Origin: Oreohelix idahoensis
Taxonomy: Eukaryota > Mollusca > Gastropoda > Stylommatophora > Oreohelicidae
DNA length: 64,000 nucleotides
Direction: 5' to 3'
Assembly: GCA_024509875.1 (NCBI GenBank)
Contig: JAMPIV010005806.1
Location: 588,001 to 652,000 of the forward strand
The position numbers and the translations under genes were made by a program. Shown piece by piece: positions 52,757 to 64,000 of the stretch. The notes beneath the pieces were generated by a model. That model did no database searches. It was not told the origin of the DNA and saw nothing but the letters and a program-made list of their open reading frames with translations. Every line of letters begins with the position of its first letter. The stretch's first letter is position 1.

Positions 52757-53159
52757 GCATATTACATGTATGGATGGCGGGCCGGTCCCAAGCACGGCTG
52801 AAAAAAAAGAGGTGGGCGGCCGTACGAAGGTAGCCCCTCCACCTTGCAAAGGCACAACAAGGTCAATCACCTGTTTACCTTAACATCAGTCTGTTTTTCT
52901 CTCCGTTGATTCTTGTAATCGTATTTTAAGGCTGTTGTTGTTGATTGTAGAAGTATTAATGGGAAAGATGTGGAGCTATTGGAGGAGATGAGGAAAACAA
53001 AAATGGAAATCCTGGATCTTATGGAAACTAAGGAAAAAGGGCAAAAATTTTGAACTTCATTGGTAACGTGCTGCTCTACAGTGGAGTCCCGACAAGCGAA
53101 ATAGCTAAATGGATTGTGGGTTGTGTTGTGGCTAAAAGCCAAAACAATAATATAAAAGG

Positions 53160-53560
53160 ATGGAACTTTGTCTCGGAGCGCATTATGGTGCTAAATCTGA
53201 AAGGAGGAGAAACCTTGTCATTGTGTATGGGCGAAAAGAAAATGAGCGAGCAGATGTCAAAGAAAAATTCTTTGAGCTACTTCAAAAGACAGTGGATGAC
53301 TGCCTGGAAAGTATTTTTCTTCTCGAAGATTTCAAGGTACGTGTTGGAAATGACCATTCTAGATGGAGTGAAGTTATTAGACGATATGGAGACGATACAC
53401 TAAATGATAATGGAAAGCGACTCCATAGATTCTGCTCTGAGCAAAACCTTGTCATTACAAAAACAAAGTTCCCCCATAAGCGCATACATGCATACACCAT
53501 ATGTGACCAAAAAAGAATGAGAAATCAGTCATCGGCTACGCCATTATCATGAAGCGCCCA
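53160..53560 (+). pseudogene. LINE apurinic-type endonuclease domain (partial)
   Basis: The + frame has RRNLVIVYGRKENERADVKE, LEDFKVRVGNDHSRW (a decayed GDFN-x-RVG motif), NDNGKRLHRFCSEQNLVI and TKFPHKRIHAYT, the conserved C-terminal half of APE-type endonucleases encoded by RTE-like LINEs, which nick target DNA. GDFN reads LEDF, so the catalytic Asp-Asn pair is altered. The final SPD-x-RNQID motif is also degraded. Confidence 0.85.
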
Positions 53561-53642
53561 TTTAAGTATCTGCGGGAGGCTAGAATCTGGAAAGGGCCAG
53601 AGATTGGAAGTGATTACTACCTGCTGACACTTAAAAGAACAT

Positions 53643-53888
53643 TTGAAAGAGTTGCTCTGTCTAGCCCTAGGCATTGTCCACCATCAGGTAAGAAAAAATA
53701 ATCAAGCAGAAGAGACTGGAATTAAGGCCTACAAACTAAGAGAGCCAGACGTTAAGACCAGGTATGAAGGGCTTTTTGCGACAGCAGTGAGAAAGCTAGA
53801 AGAACGATTAGATGACCTAGAAACTCTCTCGCTTAAATTTAAGGACATCGTTAAAACAGCTGCAGCAGAAGCGTGTGGTGCAGTTTGA
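53643..53888 (+). pseudogene. LINE linker region between endonuclease and RT
   Basis: About 80 codons rich in Lys/Glu (VKTRYEGLFATAVRKLEERL, LKFKDIVKTAAAEACGAV), the position where RTE-like elements have a charged linker ahead of the RT. Stops on either side. Assigned by position in the element. Confidence 0.55.
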
Positions 53889-54379
53889 ATCGGGAAGAAG
53901 AGAAGAAGGACACATTGGTGGACAGTAGTTAGTAAAAGAGAAATAATGTGAAAAGAAAAAAGCATGAAAACAATACATAGAAGCTAAAAAAACAGCAGGG
54001 AAAAAAAGAGAAATATAGAGAATATGTGACTCTCAGAACAGAAGCAAAGAACAAGGTGCTAACAGAAAAAAAAAAACAGAAATGCTGGGAAGAATTTGCA
54101 GAAATGCTAATAGAAAGATGCTCAACAAAATAGAAATTGTTCTATAAGAGCCTAAAGAACACGAGGAAGAAATAACAGTGCGATCTTAAATTTATAAATG
54201 ACAAGCAAGACAAATTGCTTACTACCCCAAAGGAAGTGATAGGAAGAATATTTCTCAGAGTTCCTTGACTTTGAGCACGGTCAAGCCTCAGAAATGATAA
54301 CCACTATCAGAGAATAAGAAACCAACGGTCATGAAGATGGCACCAAGATGGAAGAACTGAAGGCAGCACACGAAAAAAA

Positions 54380-55360
54380 TCAAAGTGGACAAAGCAGCAG
54401 GACATGATGGTATAACATCAGAAATGGTTAAATACATGGGAGCAGAAGGTGATCCGTTACTCCTGAAGATCCTACAGGCAGCCTGAAGCTACAAGACCAT
54501 ACCAAAGACTTGTAGACATTATGTGGGGACGGGAAACTATAAGTTGGAAGAGTTCTAGACAACCGTTGCTGTAAGACATAGTGATATTCTGTCACCTTAT
54601 CTTTTCATACTTCTAATGGACAATGTCACTAAAGCATGTAAGGAAAGGACCAACAAGTATTTACTGGGGTACTGAAAGATGAAACGGGTCTGAATTTCGG
54701 CACTCTCATTTGCCGACGATGTTACTCGGATTGCTTAATTAGAGGGGCGCAGTGGTAAGTGTATTAGCTTCCTAGCTCGGTGGTCAATTGTTCGGTCCCA
54801 AGTTGAGGTGCGATTTTTTAAACGCAGACGGCTCTGGGTTCGACCCAGCCTCATGAATAGGGTACCAGAGCAACTCTTGGAAGGTTAAGGCGGCCGGCGT
54901 GATGCTGACCACATCACGCCGAGTGTGTCGATGGTCAAGAAAATATGGGCCTAACACCATATTTCCGTATGCCTCAATGGGTGTGTAACGGGATCCTTTA
55001 CCTTACCTTTAATTAGAGGCACATCTTCAATCCAAGCTGCAAGTTTGAAAGGAAGAACTGGAGAAGTAGGGAATGGTTATCAGCAGCTCCAAAACAAATA
55101 TGATGGTGATCTCAAGATATAGAAACAGACATCATATTGTGCTGGGAGAACAGATCCTGGGGAAGATCAACCACTTTAAATACCTTGGAGCTATCACAGA
55201 CTGGAAGGAAGACATTAAACAAGAGTCGGCTACCCGAAGAGCGGCAGCTGGGAGACCTTTTACAGCCATTAAATCGAGGATTCTTCAGCAAATGAGAGAT
55301 TGGCAAGAGAACGAAGATAGATGTATACTGCTCTACCTATGTCGCAGTGGTTGTCATACG
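54380..55360 (+). pseudogene. LINE reverse transcriptase region, split by a SINE
   Basis: The start of the RT domain is recognisable (AAGHDGITSEMVKYMGAEGD near 54,397), then a motif B remnant (GDILSPYLF equivalent near 54,588) and a motif C remnant (SFADDVTRIA near 54,708). The SINE insertion follows, then WKKEELEK...MVISSSKTNMMVIS and HFKYLGAITDWKEDIKQE. Numerous stops and shifts; older than the 39.8-kb copy. Confidence 0.85.
54746..55008 (+). mobile_element. SINE family B, copy 2 (full length, nested in a LINE)
   Basis: 263 bp starting GGCGCAGTGGTAAGTG and ending GGATCCTTTACCTTACC. Flanked by the 11-bp duplication TTAATTAGAGG (54,735-54,745 and 55,009-55,019). The uninterrupted LINE at 40,170-40,215 shows the corresponding empty region. 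Confidence 0.94.
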
Positions 55361-55712
55361 GTAGGTTAATTTGTTTATTCGGCCCAGTCTATGTAAAGAG
55401 TAAAGGTTGACTGATACACGAGAATGTATAGAGAATAGATTTCACAGGTGGTAGGTTGAGGAGAAGATATGTCTGGAGTGAGTAGGTTTCTCTCATCCAG
55501 CTGTCGTAGATTTGTGATAGGTGATTAAGACTTAGTTTGGTCCCTTCTGAATAGATTAGAATGAGTGATAGTCACAGTGAGAGATAGTAATAGAAAAATA
55601 GATTTCCACGAGTGAAATGGTAGAATGTGATAGAGGCTGTCTCTGAGATCGAGAAATCTTCTCTCTCTCTGCCTATCTTCTACGACAGATTTAGAGGAGT
55701 CAGACAGTCTAA

Positions 55713-55772
<60 letters not shown>
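55713..55772. repeat. (CA)n(TA)n microsatellite
   Basis: Short ACACAC run changing to about 48 bp of TA alternation. Confidence 0.95.
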
Positions 55773-55774
<2 letters not shown>

Positions 55775-57950
55775 ACTCACGTGCACGCACATACAAGTGA
55801 CGACAGTTAGACACACAGACGTGGGAAAACTATAACACTGATTATATAGATATTTTGGAACGAACTGACCGACACGCTGGAATAATTATGAGTAGTTTAA
55901 TTATCATAACAAACTTCTCTCAGAACATATAAAATTACATCAAAACATATACAAAAAAATCATAAAAAATCAAGGAATGCTACAAGAACGATAGACCCGT
56001 TGATATGATCCTTCCCCTCGATGTATAGCTCACAGTCCCGTTAGAAGACAGTGATAGCCCCAAAGAGTCACAGATACATATGATTGAGTCTAAGATTTCC
56101 CATTTTTTAAGGTATGGACCGACTTGATACTCAGATCTATTCTAAGGGAAAATATTGTTAGCAACAAACTTGCATAAAGAAAGTTAAGACAGCAAAATGG
56201 GTGCCAAAATACAACAATAAAGAAACACTCAGACCTGCATTCACTCTATTCATTCAGCCGTGGCCACGTGCTCCCTTGCATACTTACAGCTTTGGTATCA
56301 GCATCTGGAAACATAATTTTAGGACATTCACATACAGAATCGTAAATGGCAGTCTTGACCAAGAAATCCCCAGTTCCAAAAAGACGGGTTGAATTCTCTG
56401 CTTCAGGGAATGATTCCTTGCGTGTTCTTATTTTTCGGATGTCTGTTTAAGTCACATTAAAATTGTCCAGGCACGAACATTAACAACGAGCACAGTGTCA
56501 ATAGCTTAGGTTTCTAGAAATGAGGAATGTCAGGTCGATGTCTACTTTCAGGAAAGGACTATATTTGGTCACCACACCACCAGTCAAAACTCTGTCGGAA
56601 TGTTACTGACGTTAATATGTTACTTGCCACACGGGCTAAATGTACTTGAGGTTTTTCTCTGGAAGAATCAAACCAGGCTCGATGGGCCCGTTACTTCTTT
56701 AAAATCTTTAAAGTTCTTGTAAAGGTTAGAGACCAAGTCTTTAAGGACAGAATGTTTTTGTTCTTCACAGATATTTCTCTTTACTTAACGCTGGCAAAGT
56801 TTGAGTTAACCCCAGTTTTCTTCACTAAATAGAGGAAAAAACACATATAAAATAATTATACATACTATGTACTTGTTATAACTTTACATTTTAAACTGCA
56901 AGCGTAGCGCTTGACTTATCGTTTAAATTCCCGTGAAGTAGTTATATTTAAAAAATCAATCATCATGAATTTGAAATACATATAGATATATTTCGTCAAT
57001 ACTCATGAGGAATCAGTGCATTTACTAGTTAGTTTAAAATATTCTCGACTGAGTATTTAGCAGTTAAATTAAATTCATTTATGGCTGCATGAATTTAAGC
57101 TTAAATTTTTAATTTATTCTGCTTTCCACTGTAACTTGTCGACTAGAGAATATAACAGACTTATAAATTAAGCACTCTGCACAAAATCTAACTAGTGAAA
57201 TATGAAATAAGCGATTATCACTTTAAACACTTCACAAAATATTAGATAATTAATATAGTATTTACCTCCACACAGAACTACAGACTAAACCATGAACTAG
57301 AATACTTCAATCTAATGGGAGTCTAGAACTCGGCAAACTGTTGCCAAGAAACTCAGACTTCGCCAAAAACACAGATATTCCTTCTAGCACAGCGATCTGT
57401 CTACTGCAAATTTAGGAGAATGCATGAATCAAGTTTAAAACTCTGATTATATATATCAAACAGACAAAGAGGTCCCACGTTATTTCGCAAAGTCCGAAAT
57501 AATCTCCCCTTTCCGTCTTTAACACTTTCCATAAACAGAAGACCTGCCATAACTGCCACTTCGCGTTTTGACACCTCACTGCTAACGAAACTGGCCGAGA
57601 GTGTCGTGACATAGGAAAATACCAAACAAATGCCTCATTCTGCGCCGTGCAGATGTCGGTTATCACACCTCACGCCGGAGAAATGTTCGTGTCCGGTGAA
57701 AATGCTAGCCAAAAGTCTGCTCCTATGTCTGAGATAGATGAATATTCACAGTTCCTCGTCTGACTGACATCTACGTAATAGAATGCGTATCAGTATGAGA
57801 AAGAAAAAACGGTAAAGTGAGAATGGGAAAGAAAATATTTTTCGCAAACGAACGAATGCGAAAAATACAGGAAAACGATAAAAGAGCGATAATAAGGTAG
57901 AGGACACGGGTAGAAATAAAAAGAATATAGACAATTTATTGATCATAATC
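55773..57950. other. No supported gene; possible diverged repeat copy 2
   Basis: Near 55,840-56,060 there is weak similarity in order and spacing to 35,330-35,560 and 58,090-58,250 (TTTAATTATCATAA, CATCAAAACATATAC and adjacent A-rich stretches). The rest is AT-rich and unassigned. Confidence 0.35.
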
Positions 57951-57959
57951 TCTATGCGA

Positions 57960-58300
57960 CACCAGCCTATCCGTACAACTATGCTTTGTTACAAGACAGT
58001 CTTTGCCTCCCTATCTAAAATAAGAACAGGTGACTCTACACACACACACAACAATATGTGACAACAAGACACACAAACGTGAACAAAAAAACTAAGGATA
58101 AATGGGTATGGGTCTCACCAACACACAAAGTTAAGCTTTCTTGTTTATTATCACTAAACAATTTACAACATCAAGTTAACCAACGGTATCAAGAAAATCA
58201 TTTACATATAGAGGAAATAAAGAAGAATGGTGCGCCTTCACCGTATAAAGGAAAATAACCCAAAGAAAATATTAACCCAAAGGTTGAAGGTTAGCACAGG
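57960..58300. repeat. Diverged dispersed repeat, copy 3
   Basis: Partner of 35,200-35,570 (see there): AGCCTATCCGTACAACTAT, ACAAACGTGAACAAAAAAAC, GTTTATTATCACTAAAC, AAAATAACCCAAAG. Element type unknown. Confidence 0.5.
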
Positions 58301-60005
58301 GTTTACAGAATAACCATATTGGTACAATATATGACCAAGTAAAGTAAACAAAATCAAACCACAAAAATTAATAGATAATTTCCAGCAACCATAAAATCAA
58401 AAAACACTCTCTCATTTATGTGGCCACCTCTCACACTCTTACCTATTTTGTATTTTTCCCTTCGGTCTGTAGTGTCCCTTGGTAAATTTATTCCACGAAT
58501 CTAATCCCTATTTTACTGTTGATTAGTGTATCACCCCCAGCTGTCGAGTACACATATTGGCCCCAGTTCATCCCAAAAAAAACTAATGAGGTGAACGCCG
58601 AATAAGTTAAGGTCCACTATGAATCGTGGAAATAATATAAATCATTAAGGGTTGTCTTCGCTGTTCTAAAAAAATAGCACTGTTCATCCGATGTGTGCAC
58701 AGGGGAATGTGATTCTAGATACAGGAACTACAACTGAATAATTTCGTTGCGACAACTCTTGCAGTGTTAAGGGCGGGCTGGGAAAACATTCTTGTTTCCC
58801 GCTCGGGCTGGAACGTCTATTTGGATATAGGGTTTACTACAAATATTGAATATGTGAGCGTCCTTGGTGGTTTACCATTTAAGAGAGGGGATTACTTCTA
58901 GTGTTCTGGAATAACCCGGTGCTACGAATGATGATGATGGATTTTCTATCGGCAGACTCTTTGTGAGAGGGCCACTCCTGCACAGTGTATAGATTGGTAC
59001 TCCACTGGGATTACAACTGTCAGGTGTTGGGGAAAATAGTAATAATGTTTCCAGGAATACACCACTTGTGGGCTGTTAAAATAATATTTCTGGATTTAGT
59101 AAGTCCAGTAGTTAAATTACAGTCACACCGTATAATGGGCTAGTATATACTTCTAGCATGAAATGGACTAAGGAAGCGAAAATAAAACCGCTGGTCGTGT
59201 ACTTGAGGATCAGGTCTGCGAAAAAATACAAGAAACATTTGTGGGAAAATGCTACCACTTTATGTAAATATAAATATGTATAGACGGGGACACAACAGTC
59301 TCTCCTCCGCTCTGTCAAATCCTGACGAATTTAAAAGATGCACGGTGTTCGTACTACGCATACACACACAGGCATCGCTTACCGCGGATTTGGGTCGGAC
59401 TGAGCTGATGAAGACTCTTCCGGCCCTTCTCGCGGCCTGCAAGTCTATCACAGTGTGTTATTTATTATTTTTCTCACAATGTGCCACGTACAAATTATCA
59501 TCTGTCATGTAATAGCTAGTAAATTGTCGGTGTCTGTTAATTTGTCATATCGCATTTAAAAAATAAAAGACGCTATAATAATAATTTAAAAAATTAAATA
59601 TAAACAGTATTTATTCCCTCCCACTATCAGTCGTTCAGCCATTAAGTCCGCACTGGTAAACAGTCTTGTTTATTTCTCTCTCTCGTGGAGAGTTTAATGA
59701 TGCGTCGGTGTACACTGTAAACAAAATTTACAGTCTCGTCTCAGCTAGGTAGCGGTCGGGGACGTGGTCTAAAATTTTAAATGAATATCTGGTTATGGAA
59801 ATCGCTTCTTCGTTAATTTATTTAATTTGCCTTACTAGCAAGAAAAAAATCTAAGCGAAGTATGTTACTGTATGTTTAAGTATTTAAGTGTTTAACTTTA
59901 AATGCTATCACCATAGAATACGTCTAACACTTAGCACTATTTACCAGAAAAAAATCCAGAATAAAATATCTCCACAATAACTTTTTAACCAATAATCCAA
60001 AAGTT
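58301..60005. other. No supported gene
   Basis: About 1.7 kb, AT-rich, no motif recognised. Frames at 59,249-59,512 on both strands look random. Confidence 0.45.
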
Positions 60006-61134
60006 GTCAGCAGATTGTGGAACAAGTATCAAAATTTCCACACAGTGGCTGATCTGCCTCAGACTGGCCGCCAAGAGTCACTACACGCCGCCAAGATCAA
60101 CTTCTTGTTACTCAGGCCCTCAGAACTCGGACTCTAAATGCTACTAGACTTTAGCAACACCTTCAACAGACCACTGGGATCCGGTTCTCAACTCAGACAG
60201 TACGAAACCGTTTGCACCAAGTGCAACTGGCCTCACGCAGACCGTTTGTAGCTTTTCCCATGTCACCACAACACAGACGAGCAAGAATGGATTGGTGCCA
60301 ACGTCATCTTCGGTGGACCAATCAACAGTGGGCATCAGTTATGTTTTCTGATGAGTCCCGTTTCGTTTTGAATTTTCATGATCGTCGAATACGTGTCTGG
60401 CGACGGCGAGGTCAGCGTTACCAGCCTCCTGCAACTGTTGCACACAACCGTTATGGAGGTGGCAGTGTAATGGTGTGGGCAGGCATCTGTATGAATGACA
60501 GGACCGACCTTCACATATGCCAGGTCAATATCACAGGGCTCTACTACCGTGACAACATCATCAAGCCTATTGTTGTGCCATTTGCTCAACGGCACGGACC
60601 AGATTTCATCTTCCAGGATGACAATGCACGTCCTCACCGTGCTCGCGTCGTCCAAGATCACCTTCAGATGCAGCATATCCAAACGTTACCGTGGCCACCG
60701 ATGTCCCCCGACCTGTCTCCTATTGAGCATTTGTGGGATCTCCTGAATAGACGCGTCCAACAACGTCCAGCCGCTCCATAGACTCTTCAGCAGTTAGCCC
60801 AGGCCCTTCAGCAGGAGTGGCAGAGAATTCCTCAAGACAACATCAGAAGGCTTATTTGCAGTATGAGACGTCGTTGCAATGCATGTTTAGCGGCAAACGG
60901 GGGCCCTACACGTTTTTAGAAATATTGGAATATTTTTGTGAAAATGAAGTACCTACCCCGCCTTGGTTGCCAGTGCGACTAAAATCATGTGAGTAAAGCC
61001 ATAACACTTTTTATACCGCAAATGTCTTGTTATGATGCTCAAGTTTACTTGTACGAAGGAATAAATGAACTAATTTGAAATATATTGTCTTTGGATAACT
61101 TTAAAATTCAATATCCCCTACTTTTTGTGACAGG
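60006..61134 (+). mobile_element. Tc1-like DNA transposon, 5'-truncated
   Basis: Right terminus AATATCCCCTACTTTTTGTG followed by ACAGG and TA (61,135-61,136), a typical Tc1-like end whose complement (CCTGTCACAAAAAGTAGGGG) was not found to the left. Transposase coding begins abruptly near 60,006, so the left end and part of the DNA-binding domain are gone. Confidence 0.85.
60008..60919 (+). pseudogene. Tc1-like DD34E transposase (truncated, second family)
   Basis: Begins within the N-terminal helix-turn-helix (RLWNKYQNFHTVADLPQTGR), with a frame change near 60,077 and a TAG near 60,147. From 60,212 the catalytic domain is open: WASVMFSDESRFVLNF (first Asp), GGGSVMVWAGIC, IFQDDNARPHRARVV (second Asp) and DLSPIEHLWDLLNRR (Glu), D-34-E. 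A TAG at 60,779-60,781 separates the last 45 codons (LQQLAQALQQEWQRIPQDNI ... CLAANGGPTRF, ending 60,919). A different family from the element at 43,271. Confidence 0.92.
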
Positions 61135-61136
61135 TA

Positions 61137-61517
61137 TATATATCTTTCATCTCTAATGGCGTTATTTCGCACTACTGTGTGGGACAAATATTCAGAAGCG
61201 ATAGAATAAAGTTCAAAGGCTTACGTCTCGGTCTTTCTAGTGGTTCTCGTCGGGAGTGGTGACCGATATCAAAAACTTCCGTTCTCCTAGCGATTTTCTC
61301 TGTAGAATGCCCGTGTTCCAAGATCAATAGAAACTAGGGATTTCTAGACTTTCCCTGGACAAACTTCAAAGTGTCAGTTCCGTCCGCCTATCTCACGTGC
61401 TGTCTGTCTTTCGAGTATTATATGATTGACAGATGAGCTCGGGTGAGTGGATAGAAGTAAAACCAAAGCGTGATTTGTTTCCTGTTATGACTGACAGGTC
61501 AACGAAAATTGCAAACA
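61137..61517. other. No recognisable feature
   Basis: Unassigned; no ORF, terminal repeat or tandem repeat seen. Confidence 0.45.
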
Positions 61518-61526
61518 CTGCGTTAG

Positions 61527-61801
61527 GGAGCCGCGCTGGTGTAATGGTTACAACGTTACACTAGCGACCAGGTTTTCAAGATTCAAGCCCGCGCGCGGTC
61601 ATTTGTAGGAGTGTCATCGACCGGGATTTTGACAGAATAACCTGAACGGCTCCTGTGATAAACCCACTGTGGATGAGAAGGAGCGAAGCTCCTGACTGGG
61701 TTGGAAGGAAAGTCCTCAGGTTCCCCAGCCTCGCAATGATGTCATTGGGCCGAAGGGCTGAAAGCCCAAGTGCTGCTGGTTAAGGACCAAAAAAAAAAAC
61801 T
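61527..61801 (+). mobile_element. SINE family A, copy 3 (full length)
   Basis: 275 bp starting GGAGCCGCGCTGGTGTAATGG with B-box-like GATTCAAGCCC, the shared body and an A-rich tail. Flanked by the 9-bp duplication CTGCGTTAG (61,518-61,526 and 61,802-61,810). More diverged in the tRNA-like head than copies 1 and 2. Confidence 0.93.
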
Positions 61802-61810
61802 CTGCGTTAG

Positions 61811-62940
61811 CCCGTGTTTACGGGAAAGATGGCGGGGACAAAAGGTGAGGTAGCAGAATTAGAGACAGTTGGTATATTGCATGTTTAGCTAGCAAATCAG
61901 AGAGCAGCTATAAGGTTACTGTTAAGGGATGTAGGAATTGCCCGAATTCTTTGGTTGTCTAGAGTCTATAGTATTATTGAAGAAGTGAGAATTCATTCTT
62001 CTTGCTTTGGTTTACATTCTGGCAACCACCCGTCTTGTAAACACCTTTCCATATCAATGTCTCAAGTACTGCATGAAGTCAATAACGGTGTAAATTAACC
62101 TTATGAGATTGAATAAACTACTGGGCTTGGACGATTTGGCAACAGTTTAATAACGAGTAAGTACACTAACAAGGTCACAATTACGAACATGGCATGTATG
62201 CTCCCTCTCTGTTTTACAGTCTTACTTAAATCTGATTCGACTTTCTAAACATGTCACTCGACTTCTCCTGTCCACATATCTTGATAATCTTATTTATTAA
62301 TCACTATTTCCAGCGGGGTATTTAGCGTCCCATTCAAAAGTTCATTATAATTTTCCCATCAACATTGGGGGAATTCAAGCGTCCCAGAATCTCCATTATC
62401 CTCCAATCAAATCCACATCAATCCATAAGCTTCGGGGTATGTCGCTTCCCGGTATAACAATTCTATTAATTTTATTCCTATATCTTCGGGGAATGATACC
62501 TCCCGGAATAACAATTGTTCAATTATATTGGTTCATATAATTTTTGTTTAACATCCTTCTTTGTCTTGGGAATTATATTCCCGTATCACATTTACTTATA
62601 ATCCTGGCATTTTCTCATGCCTTTCATTTAAGCATATAGCTTACCCCTTTTTTTCCTCAGAAATATTTATTGAATACACAAATATACTGGCTGATACACA
62701 AGCCATTTTTGACACACATCTTGACGCTATGACGTCACATACCAATCTCCCTACATCATACCTCGATACTCATCTCAGAGCGACCGCTTTCATGTATTTC
62801 TTGCGTTCAGTTGAGGTACGACATGGTGTGACAAAACCTGGAACTAATAATAAGTTGCCCTGATAAAAATCGCACCATGAAGCAGCCTCAACAGTTACAA
62901 TAAGTTGTCAGATTACTGTAGGCTCTTTTCCAGTACACGT
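61811..62940. other. No supported gene
   Basis: Unassigned; contains two related short segments (TTCGGGGTATGTCGCTTCCC near 62,430 and TTCGGGGAATGATACCTCCC near 62,488, each followed by GGTATAACAATT or a close variant), an imperfect duplication of about 55 bp. Confidence 0.45.
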
Positions 62941-62944
62941 CACA

Positions 62945-63075
62945 GTCGTGACATATGGATGCGAGTCATAGGCAATGACTAAGACACACACAATCCAGCT
63001 CCAAACCTAAGAGATGAGATATCTGAGGAAGTTGGTTGAAGAAATAAAAAGAGACATAGTCCACAATTAAAAGAA
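62945..63075 (+). mobile_element. RTE-like LINE fragment
   Basis: GTCGTGACATATGGATGCGA and the following about 115 bp match 40,515-40,640 (codons for TYGCESW and the downstream region). Short, stop-ridden scrap. Confidence 0.8.
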
Positions 63076-63397
63076 TAATAAAAAAATAGTGGACAGAAGT
63101 AAAAAAACCACTGGGATCAAGATATCTGAGACAATAATATATAGCGTTCCCTACTAAACTGTATAAGGTATGAACAACAGAGAGTCCCAATATTAAACTA
63201 GTTGCAGGTGTGCAGTCACCCATAACTATAGAACAGGTACTGATAAAGGACAGACCTAAGGAGTTGCACAATGTTTAACAAGAGCAACAAATAATACAAA
63301 ATGATTAGTTGCGCTGTTGCTGGAAAGTGATGATCTAATTAGGTTCTTTGATACATATCGCTGATGGAAAATAAAGAGTTAAAAAACTTCACGCCTT
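63076..63397. other. No recognisable feature
   Basis: Unassigned. Confidence 0.45.
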
Positions 63398-63421
63398 CCC
63401 CCCCCCCCCCCCCCCCCCCCC
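63398..63421 (+). repeat. Poly-C tract (24 bp)
   Basis: 24 consecutive C, followed by a pyrimidine-rich stretch. Its complement is a G-quadruplex-capable run; length is likely variable or error-prone. Confidence 0.9.
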
Positions 63422-64000
63422 ACTTGTTGTTTTCTTCTTTTTTTCTCCTTAAACACTTGAACTTACGCCAAGTCTTCCTCTTCCGTGACATCAGCTCCAG
63501 GCAAGCACCAAGTTCACGAGAATATGGAGGTTTTTGGTTGTTATTGTAGTTATTCTCAATGTATCAGAGCCAAACAATAGGACTGACGTGACATTTGAGT
63601 TGAATATTCTGATTTGATGTTGGACTTGATTTCTATTGGTTTGCATATAATTCCAAATACAGTCAAAGCTTCTCCAGTCTCTTTGTTCATACTCTGATTT
63701 CAATGTATGTCTCACCAACGTTTCATGTATTACTGCCAAACAATAAGAGTATGTACGATATTCTAAGTCTTGTACTGGCGTATTATTGTTTCCTGCGTTT
63801 TGTCTCATTATCTTTGTCTTCTCCTTGTTCTTTGGGCATGAAACTGGCTAACCCAATCCTGCGGAAAATTTAAGCCACAAAAAACTGCAAAAAAATGTCG
63901 TTAGGTTCGACATAGTACTGTATTCAAACATGAACTTCACAGAATGGCAGATTGTTACTACCAACGTGGTACGAAAAGCATTTGCTTGAAATCTGCTTGA
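63422..64000. other. No supported gene
   Basis: A minus-strand frame at 63,491-63,808 (RTYSYCLAVIHETLVRHTLK, CIWNYMQTNRNQVQHQIRIF) could be a decayed RT fragment, but no diagnostic motif is visible. Confidence 0.35.

Larger units (their letters stand above)
52930..55370 (+). mobile_element. RTE-like LINE, long decayed copy carrying a nested SINE
   Basis: Coding order endonuclease, linker, RT, tail. Related at the RT end to 39,780-40,948. Interrupted by a family B SINE at 54,746-55,008. The 3' end with (TAAG)n is not present; similarity is lost near 55,350. Confidence 0.85.

Overview
This window is non-coding, repeat-dominated DNA from an animal genome. I infer an invertebrate, probably an arthropod, because it holds two mariner families, Tc1-, pogo- and hAT-type transposons, several non-LTR retrotransposon (LINE) families, tRNA-derived SINEs, many (TA)n microsatellites and only possible scraps of host exons. 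The species cannot be named from sequence alone, and a mollusc or another invertebrate is not excluded. No intact host gene, tRNA gene, rRNA gene or CRISPR array was found.

Left part (1-15,641). A tandem satellite with a 34-bp unit fills 1-4,331 and 13,461-15,641 and runs off the left edge. It is split by a complete LTR retrotransposon (4,332-13,460) with 850-bp LTRs that differ at three positions and a 5-bp target duplication (ATGAC). The element encodes a coiled-coil/Gag/protease ORF and a pol in which integrase lies UPSTREAM of reverse transcriptase and RNase H. Sequence motifs are Ty3/gypsy-type but the domain order is copia-type, as described for the Gmr1-like group. Pol is broken by four frame changes, all of the same sign and all at A or T runs.

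Middle (15,642-41,230). A LINE 3' end with a (GAA)n tail, (TA)n arrays, a 5'-truncated mariner (family B), a 28-bp minisatellite with a 140-bp higher-order period, two fragments resembling UDP-glycosyltransferase exons on the minus strand, two tRNA-SINE families, a mariner (family A) carrying a nested 73-bp LINE fragment, RTE-like LINE copies in both orientations, and a SINE inserted in the end of another mariner.

Right part (41,231-64,000). TA-targeting DNA transposons (mariner A, a pogo-like fragment, a Tc1-like element and mariner B) are packed together and bordered by long (TA)n runs. Then come a hAT element with a perfect 8-bp target duplication, another mariner B, a decayed RTE-like LINE carrying a nested SINE, a 5'-truncated Tc1-like element and a third full SINE. 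The nested insertions give a readable relative chronology. Every transposase seen here is disrupted; the LTR element is clearly the youngest insertion that can be dated.
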